Below, piece after piece: positions 55,046-64,000 of a DNA stretch of 64,000 bases. Each line of letters opens with the position of its first letter. Position 1 is the stretch's first letter. The notes under the pieces are model-generated. The model saw only the letters and a list, made by a program, of their open reading frames with translations, searched no databases and had not been told where the DNA came from. Both the position numbers and the translations under genes were made by a program. This stretch comes from Heliocidaris tuberculata (taxonomy: Eukaryota > Echinodermata > Echinoidea > Camarodonta > Echinometridae). The DNA lies in the NCBI GenBank assembly GCA_025618425.1, contig CM046832.1:53992993-54056992 (forward strand). Direction: 5' to 3'.

Positions 55046-57100
55046 CTGAAAGAATAAACGATATTACAAATACAAGATTTAATCAAATTTGTTGAAACAA
55101 GTGTTCACAATGGCTCTAATTTCACTGTAAATTATTCCGCAAATTATAAACTGGATAACCTGTCAAGATGAAAAACATGCAATAGGTTTTAATATCATTT
55201 GGGGTTGGTGTTTGCTGAACTTTGATTTCCAAATGAATCTTCATCAAAAGAATTCTTGGTCAAACATCTAGACATCTTCAGCACTAAAATTGCTGTACAG
55301 TCTGATAACCTGAAACTGTGCTACTCTTTTGCATGTACGTGAAACTCTTCTAATGAAGGATAGGGTAATAATACACTTTTACAGTATGATGGGGAGTACA
55401 ATGTCTGCGCACCTAAGATTTGACTTGAAATTGAACAAGAATTTCTCTTATATTCTTTCAAAGCTTACCTTTATATTATTCCTGATACTCTAACATATAT
55501 AAAATCTCATCGAAATTTGAGCAAGAACATCTTTTTTTTTCACAGGAAAGGCGGCCTTGTCATTTTGAAATTGCAAAACATTGGTGCCCATGTCTGAGAA
55601 CTCATTCACGTAGAATACAGTTCTGGATTTTAAAAAAAATTATCAAAATTACTGAAATAATTTTTTTTTCATTATTTCAATTTTTTTTTTTACATGAATT
55701 GAATATTTTAATAAAGACAAAAAGTTCATCAGCCTACTCTGTAGTCATGCTCCTTTAGATATAATGATTATTGCTCTTCTGTGTATTGAGCTGTAGGCAG
55801 ATTAGACTGATTGGATTGTCATTAAGTGCAAAAATATTCATCCTGGGGGGGAGGGGGCACTCAACTATACTGCTGTACACACATGCTACCACAGGTTTTC
55901 CAAACCACCCCTAAACACGTTTAATCCAGTTGGTACAATTTACACACTATTCAAGAAAGCACCCGAAAACACTTGAATAGTGTGTTCGGCCGTGCTTTCT
56001 TGAATATTTTACCCCCTAAACAAGAGACTTGTCGCACTAAATCCACACAAGTATAGGAAAAAGGATATCTATCCTAAACGTGTATTAAAATGGTTTTGGG
56101 CCTTTTGAACATCCTAAACACGTCACGCGCTTCACGCGCCTTAACCGGCAAAAACTACCCTTAGGGCCTTTTCATGCGTTTTTCTGGTCGCGCGTGTGAC
56201 CCCCCTATGGTGAATGTCGATCCCACAGAGCAAAAATACGGCACGATCTGTGACACCGAGGAGAGGAAAACATCGCCCTCTCATACTGCCTGGCGAAGAT
56301 CATCCAATCACTGATGGAAAACGCCAACAAACCAACCAACAAAAACAACAACAACAGTGATATAAGTGATTGCCCCCCCCCCCACCCAGGATATTCACAT
56401 CAACTAATTATCAGTCACAATACAATACTATACTCTATAGCAGATCCTCCACAGCCACTGAAGCAAAGCGCAGCTCAGTGGCAGTGGCCAGTCAGTCCGC
56501 TATCATTGCAAGGCAGAGCGGCTATGCATGCAAACACAGCTCTTCTCGCGTTCACTCACAGTGACAGTCACACTCAACTCTGATAGTGATACACAGATCA
56601 GACAATGCTCGGACAGTAAAGTAGTCAATACTGGCTGCTCATTTCATCTACAGGGGAAAACAGTATATTAATCATCATGTATATACCATTTCTCAAATAT
56701 TTAAGAAAAAATTACATCTTACCGAGTTCCAGTAAAGGTGTGATCTGTATTTTAGTTTTATTTCTTGATGACTGTATCGAGTCCTATTGTTGATACCCGA
56801 TGCTACGATACAATTTTTAAGGCGATTTAGCCTCTTTCAAGCCAGCTGAGCAATTATAATTTATATGTAACTGAATTATGTCATGTTTGAAAGCTAACAG
56901 TTATCAAATTAAAAATAATAAAAACATGATATGAATATTTCACAATGATATGAATTTGGAATTATCTGAATTTATATAAAAATGTCAAAACGAAAAAAAA
57001 AAAAAAATGAGCGCTTAAAAAAAGTACCATATAATGTTATTACTAAAGACTAAGTCGAAGAAACCTTTTATTGATTAGGATAGCCACAAAGCACCTGCAC
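55046..57100 (-). promoter_or_regulatory. Probable upstream noncoding exon and promoter region of the giant gene
   Basis: The first coding exon has an acceptor, so a 5' noncoding exon must lie to the right. The stretch 56,100-56,620 is the only local zone with clustered CpG (cacgcgcttcacgcgcc, gtcgcgcgtgtg), making it the best guess for the start region. I cannot place a TSS or donor with certainty. The part at 55,950-56,010 contains a complex inverted repeat around ATTCAAGAAAGCAC. Confidence 0.25.
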
Positions 57101-58079
57101 GGCGCTAATTAGAGGTAATTATATAAGCTGGTGGATATTAGCCTAATGTGACAACTCGGTGATTCTCATTAATGAGAAATTTCCTCTTGCTTTTCTTTAT
57201 TTTTCCGTTTTTGTTTTTCTCTTTGTTTTTGTTTGTTTGTTTGAGTTGAGTTGAGTTGAGTTGATTTAGTGACTCTTTCGACCCCCTTTCGCGATATTGA
57301 GAGTACAGATATACACAGATATAAGTCATGTAAAGTAAAATGAGATAAAATACATATACTTTGAAATAGTCAGTACATAAACGATACTAACAAACATATA
57401 ATACAAGTTTAAAATGTTGTATGATAGTTATAAACATACAAATAGTAATACATAATGTCAGAAACTATAATACATACAAGCTGGCTACTCTACCACTATA
57501 AACACAATTAAGTTAAAAATGATATGAAAGTTATATACCGCTACTCATAATGTACGTAAAGTATAGCACATAGTTTATTTATTGCTATTTATTGTTATTT
57601 GTATATTGTTTTTATGCACTTTATTTATTGTTATTTACTGTTATTTATATATTGATTTTTGTGCACTTTTTAGCGATCAATGATTTAGAGATATAGGTTA
57701 GGATAGGGACCTAATTACATAGGCCCAAAAGCTGTCTGCACGAAATAAGAATCATATAATAAAGAAAAGAAAAGAAACTAAGAAAGAAATGAAAAAAAAA
57801 AGAAAGACACGGGCAGACAGACAGAATTAGAAAAGAAGAATAAAAAAGATAGCAGAAAACAGTCAGAGAAAAAATGAGGCCTAACGGAAGCAAGAGAGGA
57901 TGATGAGGAAAATGGAACTTGATGAGAATTCCTCGTTTTAAAAAGTTTCAAGAGCAAACTAGACCCATATGCCCTCGGACAACAGTTATCCCCTAGGTCT
58001 AGAAACTTTAGCTAGGACTCACTACATCACACGATCATAGGACGACTTTATAAAATTACTCAACTACCCTTATAAATTA

Positions 58080-58260
58080 TATAATTGTCCGGGTTAACTA
58101 TCAGAGAGAGTAGTATTCCTAGTGGGTATAGTTGTCCGATGGCTCATCGTTGTTCTAGGGGGCAGTTGCCCATGCAAGGAGCTAGTTTTCCAGATGGTAG
58201 TGTTCCTAGGAGGTATAAGCCTACTTTCCAAGGGTAGCAGAAGCCCAAGGAGAAGTTGTC
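58080..58260. repeat. Decayed G-rich minisatellite, related to 32.6 kb
   Basis: Variants such as GGGTATAGTTGTCCGATGG, GGGGGCAGTTGCCCATG and GGTAGTGTTCCTAGG recur. They look like diverged units of the same family. Confidence 0.5.
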
Positions 58261-58480
58261 CTAGAATCGTATTTGCTCAACGGTAGAAAGTAAAAAGGTT
58301 AGACTAGGGCTAAATGTATAGGCTTTCAGTTGAACCAGGGATAATAATATATGTGTATGGCCTCTTAATTATATTGTTTTCAATTATTTTGATGCCTGCA
58401 TTGCAACTTCCCCTACCTCGTTTGTTGTCGTTCGTTTTTCGTTTTTTTTTTCACCCCTCCCTCTTCCTCTAAGAGCTCAT

Positions 58481-58774
58481 GGGCGCAAATCCAGGGGGCA
58501 GGGGGACATGTCCCCCAGCTTTTTGAAGAAAGGCGAATGCCCCCCCCCCCCAGCTTTTTGAATAACTTTTTTTTTTTTTTTTTTTTTTGCTTGCTTGTCA
58601 GAGAACTTTGGAGGAAAACTTTACCCCCCAAAATGTGATAACCTTTTTTTTTTTTTTTTTTTTTTTTGGGGGGGGGGGGGGGGAGGTTGTCAGAACAAAA
58701 TTTCCGACATTTCGGACAGGTACAAAAGTTAAATCATGACCCCCCCCCCCGAATTTCAAAATGGATTTGCGCCA
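58481..58774. mobile_element. TIR element with GGGCGCAAATCC ends
   Basis: GGCGCAAATCCA at the left pairs with TGGATTTGCGCC at the right, and the flanks carry AGCTCA / TGAGCT. The inside has long poly-C, poly-T and poly-G tracts. Confidence 0.55.
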
Positions 58775-58999
58775 CTGACTGAGCTCACTCACTTTCTATA
58801 ATTTATGATAAATGCCTGTGTTTAACTACATGAGAGTTAATTATTGCTATATAATTTCAATGAATGTATTAATTTATATAACCATGATAACGTGTTGTGA
58901 TTTGATTAATTAATTAAACATGCATTGTACAAATCCACATTCCTCTTCAATTATATTCTCAATCATTTCATTCTTTCTCTCCAACCTAACCCCCTCTCT

Positions 59000-59042
59000 C
59001 TCTCACACACATACACACACCCACACCCACACCCACACACAT
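59000..59042. repeat. (CT)n-(CA)n microsatellite
   Basis: CTCTCT passes into ACACAC and CCACAC units; intergenic. Confidence 0.85.
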
Positions 59043-59849
59043 CTTTCCTTTTCTATAATATCATGTATATACCAAAAGGAAAGATATATCTTTCCTTTTC
59101 ACTCATCTCTGTTCATCTCGTTCACGATAACCCTATATACCGCAATGCTTCTAAATATGTAATTTGATTATATTTTCTTACTTTTCCTTTTCATGGAATA
59201 TAATTCCTTGGCTGCAATGTGCATGGTGATTCTCGGACAAAAGCGATCAACTAAATCATAATGTTCATAAGAGCAATTAGAGGTTGTTCCTAATTATGTA
59301 CGTTGCGAAAAAGAAGTAACGAATGGAAATAAATATGTATATTTTGTAGGATAAAATAGAAAATGTTTATTTAGATCATAATCAAGAAAACGATGGACAT
59401 ATAAGGCACATGGCAGAGGCCGAGTATGAAATAATGTAAGCTCATACTGTCAATGATAGTACATGAAACACATAATCAAAGTATCTATTGTAAAAACTAA
59501 AATTACATTATGATAATAGTAAAGACGAAGTTACCGTTTAATATAATTTTATTATGTCAAATTATAACGAAACACCAATTTGACATGAGGCAGATCATAA
59601 TAACACTTTTCCCCAAATTTCTATGAAAAAAAAAATGACTAAAGACATAATCAGATCACCTCAGAAATTAGGCATTGAAGGCTGTAATCGGGTTTTGTGA
59701 TGTTTGAAAGTCATCCAATATGATCGGGTTAATATACATAGCAATATACAGTAATTTCATGAATCATGATAATCTACTTGTCACAGAGTTAACAATACAT
59801 ATTTACATCACTCACATTTATCCCTCATTTGTTTAAGCTTATGATATAG

Positions 59850-60131
59850 ATATAAGCCATAAATTTCGCGGCCATAAATTTTCGCGAATAGGACTAACCA
59901 GACTATTTCGCGAGTGGTTGAATTCGCGGTCGGAAAATTCTCAAATCTACAAACAGCGGTGATGATGTACTTTTGCAAAGCGAAGTGGTGAATTTCTGAC
60001 CAGGAGACAACAAATTCAACCGACTTCTTATGTTGGAAATATTTTGGCGTGTTGTTAAATTTGCGACCCACTCGCGATTCGCGAAATTCGCGAAAATAAA
60101 ACCCCCGCGAAATATATGGCGTATACAGTAC
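59850..60131. mobile_element. Repeat with TTCGCG-rich inverted ends
   Basis: The left end ATAAGCCATAAATTTCGCGG resembles the reverse of the right end (ACGCCATATATTTCGCGGG). The inside is unusually rich in TTCGCGA. Confidence 0.5.
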
Positions 60132-60431
60132 TTGGACCATTCATAATGGACTTTCTTAAGAGAGGCATATCCATAAGTTCCTAGCACCATGTAGTGATAT
60201 GGTGTTTGAAGATCTATCTGCATGCGCCAAGATGAAATTATTAAATATTGAAACTATTGCTGTACGAGGTATAAAGTGGGACACGGTTATACTGATGCTT
60301 AAGTTATTTCTCTATAGGTTTTATTGATTTTTTTCAGGGCCTACATGGGGGATGGGGAGAGACGTTGGCCACGCCCAATGCTGGATACGACACTGCTTTA
60401 TATAGTACTGATAATGTATTTTCACATGAGA

Positions 60432-60628
60432 CACTCTAAAAGCTAAAGTGTTAAATCGCCATTTAAAAGGGTTGCCTACCTTTCAAAATGAAAATGAACA
60501 TGCTGGATGCAACACTATAAAGGCTGAATTCAACAGGTTAAAAGTGTTAATCTACCATTTTGAAAAATTGATCACTCCTCGGCCCTTTTATGGTCCCGGT
60601 GATTTAACACTTCAGTTTTTAGAGTGGG
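60432..60628. mobile_element. MITE with TIR CACTCTAAAA
   Basis: The left end CACTCTAAAAGCTAAAGTG matches the reverse of the right end (CACTCTAAAAACTGAAGTG). The TIR continues through TTAAATC. The element is about 197 bp and noncoding. Confidence 0.65.
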
Positions 60629-61445
60629 ACAAAATCAAAGCCCACGCATTGGAAACGATGATTTAATTTGAACAATCATTTAACATAGAGAAACACCCCA
60701 ATCAAAATCATACAGTCATTCGAAAATCATGTTCTATACCTCTAGGACGAATTGTGCTTTCTCTTTCAAGAATCACATTCTTAATATACCTTTCCCATCT
60801 CTAACCTATAGTGCAATCCATTTGTTGAAATTAAGTTTTTGAATTTATAAATCATAACGAAAAAATATTGGTCCTTGAAGTCTCAACCCGATTCCTTTCA
60901 CCATGTGATCACTGTTCCTACACAATATTTTATACGGGAGACCCCTTATATGAGTTTATACGTTCTGTAATGACACCTAATTACTTTATTGTTAATTACA
61001 TTTATAGCAGTTTCTCTCTCATGAGTCTGTCATCGTTACATTGAAAGGTTCCGTATAAGTAATTACACTTCTATTTAAGATTCTTCACTGATGCCGGTCA
61101 ATATGTACATCATTAAAATACCATGCTTCAAACAAAATGATAAATAAGATTCTCATTACATTTGCTGAACATGGTTGCTAGTTTCATGGAAGAGAATTAT
61201 TAAAACCTCCAAAGCACTTGGGTCTCCATGCATTATCATCTCCACAAAAGAAAGAGCGTCTGAAGACTCCACGACATGATCAGGGTCACAGGGTGCAAGA
61301 ATATTCGAAACTTGATTCCATGAAGGAGAATTCTCCATTTTCTCCGGGTTGTGTTGTGAAATTGGAAGTACAAGTCCGATCCATGTTACAACATGACTGT
61401 GCAGTGTTTGGTACTTTGTTATGTTCATTTATAATTGTAGCCTGA

Positions 61446-61543
61446 TTATGTGGTATCGCTCCAGTATCGCCTGTTCTTAACTAGTCTGAGGTTCTTTGAT
61501 CGGTAAGAGGTAGCCTCTATTGCTTTAGGAGAATTGTCAATAC
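61446..61543 (-). CDS. WIF1: WIF1-type gene: C-terminal exon with stop
   Basis: After a good acceptor (ttattactttgcag) the phase-1 frame stays open for 31 codons and ends in TAA. The tail is basic (SKNLRLVKNRRYW). A longer ORF further left (61,156-61,428) does not join in this phase. Confidence 0.75.
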
Positions 61544-63788
61544 CTGCAAAGTAATAAAAGATACACCTAAATATTAACATGATATCTGCCGAGCTTGTGA
61601 CAAAACAGGACTTCTTGGCGTATGTCTGATAATAAATTGCAAAAAAAAGATGTCAACTTTTCATGATAACAGAGCAAGCAAGCAGATACACGTTAATAAA
61701 ACTTTTATTCGTTGAACGAAATTAGCTTATCGAGTATTTATGCCTTTATCATGTAGAATAAAACAAACATGCATGCTGCCATACGAGACTGATGCGAAAT
61801 TCTAATTAGGTTGAATTATATAATTCAACCTTATTATCTTATAAATGTCTCGAAATCAATATAATGATCACTTAATTCTTCACCATGAAGCTGTTTCGAA
61901 TAATTATCGTGTATCATTCATTCATTTTTTTTAAATTAATTATTTTATAAACTTACGTTTGTCACATTTTGGCCCAGTCCATCCTCGATAGCAGAAACAA
62001 TAGCCAGGTCTGTAACAGTATCCATGACCGTTACAGTCGTCCGTGCAAATAGCTTTGTGGAAGATTAAGAGAAGAGACCATGATATTTAATTGTCAATTG
62101 TGTCTATCACATCCCTCCCCCCCCCCCCTCTCTCTCTCTTCTTCCCTCTTTCTCTCATATTACGTAAAACATAGGTCTGCCGATTTCATTCACTGATTGA
62201 ATATCCGTCGATCGACTGGTGATTTGATTGATTGAGTGGGTGAATTGATGAGCCATTAATATATTTAAGGAATATTTAAATAATATATGAATGACTGAAT
62301 GAATGAAAACAGGAATGTATGGCAAGTATAATGATTGGCTTTTTTTTATTAAGCTAAGGTGTTTCGAAAACAGACACGATATTGATTTGGTAATGGTATT
62401 ATAACCTTTCTATCACTTAAAACCCATATACATAATTCGTAAAGCTACATTCCTTGCTCATGTTGCTTGATACGACATGACATGCGGCTTTTAACAACGC
62501 CGTCATTTCCTTGCCTAATTAATAACAACCGATTTATATCATGAATTTCACCAACCTTTTTGACATCGGTCTCCAATAAAGCCCTTCTTGCACTCACAGA
62601 CTCCAGGAGCCACACATGTTCCTGAGTTATAACAGTGAGGTATGCAGAATACTGAAAAGGAATGTCAGAAGGAATGATAACAACTTAGCTTATGAGAGAG
62701 AGAGAAAAAAAGGATAAAGCATCACAAAATTGGGTACAAAATACAGAATACTTTGCGATAATTCAGTATAATTTAAAAACCAAGTGGAATATTGGCACTG
62801 TTTGGGGTTTTCATTGCTTTTGCGTACTTTCTTTTAGTTCTTCGTCTTGTTAAGAGAGATTGATATATTCCGATCCGTATATAACATTTTGCTTTAATAT
62901 TCCTTTAACCAAGATATCTTAAAATAACCTCGTAATATGCATGATTGCTAAGATAGTGGTTTCCTCGAATCAAGTTTTCCGGTATTATACGCCTATACAC
63001 CGTTGACTGAAACGATGAGAGTTGTATTTATATAACGTTCACGAATAGCTGAAATAAAGCTAAAATCTAATTTACGAAAGAGTTATCCTGTCTCTGACAA
63101 TAAATGCGTGTTAAAATCATCCAACGACTACGCGAATTTGGCCAATTATGACTTTACTCACTGATTCGACAAGAATGACCGTAGAATCCCTCTGCACAGT
63201 CACATCGACCTAACTGATTGCATACTCCTCCGTTCGCACAGCGAGGCTCACATGTTGGAGCTGAACAAAATCAAATGGAAGAAAAGAAAATGACTAATGT
63301 ATATATTATTTTTCAAGAAATACAAGCTTTATAGTATGAGGTAAGAATCTATAGCAACACCCTTTTATCAATTAGATGAATGATAAAAAGGGAGCAAAGG
63401 CAAATACCGACGCAATGAGTGTCACTGTGTTTTGGAAAAATAGAATAATATGATATTATGATAATATTATAATTCTTTTTCTAGCAATATTGAAACCGAG
63501 AGTAACTATAATAGATGGGAGGAGAGAGAGAGAGAGAGAGGGGGGGGGGGGACCAATGGGAATGTGTGATCAGGGCCCTCGTTTCATGAAACTTGCTTTC
63601 ACTGACAATTTACAATAACTGTTATAAGCTACTGAAATCGTTGCATCTGATTGGCTGAGAGCAAATTTGTCGGTAAAAATCACTGACAAGACACTTGATG
63701 AAACGCCCCCCCCCCCCAGGGAAATGTAACATTTCCTTAGTATGCATGATAAAGAGGGATGGAGGGACAAAAACAAAGGGAATGCGGT

Positions 63789-63820
<32 letters not shown>

Positions 63821-64000
63821 AAAAAAACATAATGAGCACTTCTCAACTGCAAAATGGAAAAGAAAAACTCCGCTTATTTAAAAGCTGGAGATTGCTACCT
63901 TCCTACCTTCTACACACTGTTTGTCAAAGCTGAGATGTATGGGAGATGCTGGGATATCGAGACCGCTCTTGAAATGTCGGATTCTCAAAATGACGTCAAC
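61446..64000 (-). CDS. WIF1: WIF1-type Wnt inhibitory factor, C-terminal part (5' end beyond window)
   Basis: Five phase-consistent exons: 63907-64000 (runs off the window edge), 63162-63260, 62556-62651, 61957-62052 and 61446-61543 with stop. The first visible exon ends a WIF domain (VDVILRIRHFKSG, FDKQCVE), which parallels vertebrate WIF1 just before its first EGF. Three EGF modules follow, one per exon, all with phase-1 introns and the C-x-x-x-C-x-x-G/H-x-C-x5-C-x-C-x8-C spacing. The last exon begins right after GPKCDKR and adds a ~30-residue basic tail, as the vertebrate protein does after its last EGF (..CNKR..). WIF1 is secreted and binds Wnt ligands. Vertebrate WIF1 has five EGFs; only three are seen here. 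A Shifted-like role (Hedgehog) is the alternative for this family. Confidence 0.8.
61957..62052 (-). CDS. WIF1: WIF1-type gene: EGF-like module 3
   Basis: A single exon with six Cys (ICTDDCNGHGYC, GYCFCYRGWTGPKC), phase 1 on both sides. GWTGPKCDK followed by a basic tail parallels the end of the last WIF1 EGF. Confidence 0.85.
62556..62651 (-). CDS. WIF1: WIF1-type gene: EGF-like module 2
   Basis: A single exon with six Cys (FCIPHCYNSGTC, GVCECKKGFIGDRC), phase 1 on both sides. The donor is gttggt rather than gtaag. Confidence 0.85.
63162..63260 (-). CDS. WIF1: WIF1-type gene: EGF-like module 1
   Basis: A single exon with six Cys (APTCEPRCANGGVC, GRCDCAEGFYG, SC). It is flanked by phase-1 introns, which is standard for shuffled EGF modules. 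Confidence 0.85.
63522..63552. repeat. (GA)n followed by poly-G
   Basis: Located just left of MITE copy 63,570-63,719. A second GA run lies at 63,790-63,820. Confidence 0.9.
63570..63719 (-). mobile_element. MITE family C, copy 2
   Basis: This is the reverse complement of the copy at 17,531-17,670, with the same ends and the same internal TTGCATCTGATTGGCTGAGA. It lies in an intron of the WIF1-type gene. Confidence 0.65.
63907..64000 (-). CDS. WIF1: WIF1-type gene: end of WIF domain exon (partial)
   Basis: The reading frame enters at the window edge and gives 31 codons ending in CVEG at a phase-1 donor (gtagga). The beta-strand pattern VDVILRI and IHLSF matches the last strands of the WIF fold. 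Confidence 0.7.

Larger units (their letters stand above)
57101..61445. other. Intergenic stretch, repeats only
   Basis: No exon set could be supported on either strand. The region holds a (TTGAG)n tail near 57,241-57,263 that may end a minus-strand retroposon, a G-rich minisatellite remnant (58,080-58,260), three TIR-type repeats (58,481-58,774; 59,850-60,131; 60,432-60,628), poly-C/poly-G tracts and a CA-rich microsatellite near 59,005-59,040. Its left part may include the giant gene's promoter and its right part the WIF1-type 3'UTR. Confidence 0.5.

Noticed and set aside
56314..56583. Plus-strand 89-codon ORF near the giant gene's promoter
   Set aside because: Low-complexity (Asn, Pro, His runs), no domain, no splice context; likely chance in CpG-containing DNA.
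61156..61428. 90-codon minus-strand ORF downstream of the WIF1-type EGF exons
   Set aside because: Joining it to the phase-1 donor at 61,957 hits a stop at once, while exon 61,446-61,543 joins cleanly and ends in a stop. It is probably 3'UTR or chance.

Overview
The window is intron-rich, AT-rich metazoan DNA full of small transposons, not prokaryotic or viral. A sea urchin or another marine deuterostome invertebrate fits best (tRNA-derived SINE, many short TIR elements, WIF1-type gene), but the species is an inference.

Minus strand, 1,737-55,045: one very large gene that I could reconstruct completely. Following GT-AG splice sites with matching phases gives 60 coding exons, an 11,334-nt CDS and a predicted 3,777-residue protein. 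It starts with an N-myristoylation-type N-terminus (MGSGAS). Seven cupredoxin-like domains follow, whose copper ligands are mostly lost, then one FN3-associated (CHB_HEX_C-type) domain, two FN3-like domains, and a roughly 650-residue acidic disordered stretch largely encoded by one 1,675-bp exon. About 14 more FN3-like domains come next, the last interrupted by a helical insert, then a thioredoxin/TlpA-like domain with a CxxS active site (WCLAS) and a basic tail. I see no signal peptide or membrane span, so a cytoplasmic, membrane-tethered scaffold is the simplest reading. I do not recognise a named family with this architecture; it is the best candidate here for something undescribed.

Minus strand, 61,446-64,000: the 3' half of a WIF1 (Wnt inhibitory factor 1) type gene: the end of the WIF domain, three EGF exons and a short C-terminal exon with stop. 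Its 5' end lies beyond the window.

Plus strand, about 18.0-19.8 kb, inside a 4.6-kb intron of the giant gene: an RFX X-box palindrome, three possible exons with good splice sites and a poly(A) signal, with no long ORF. It may lie inside a 3.7-kb element with inverted ends.

Introns and the 55-61 kb intergenic stretch hold SINE, piggyBac-like and other TIR/MITE copies, foldback repeats, an 893-bp element with a 7-bp target-site duplication, a G-rich minisatellite family at three loci, and many microsatellites.
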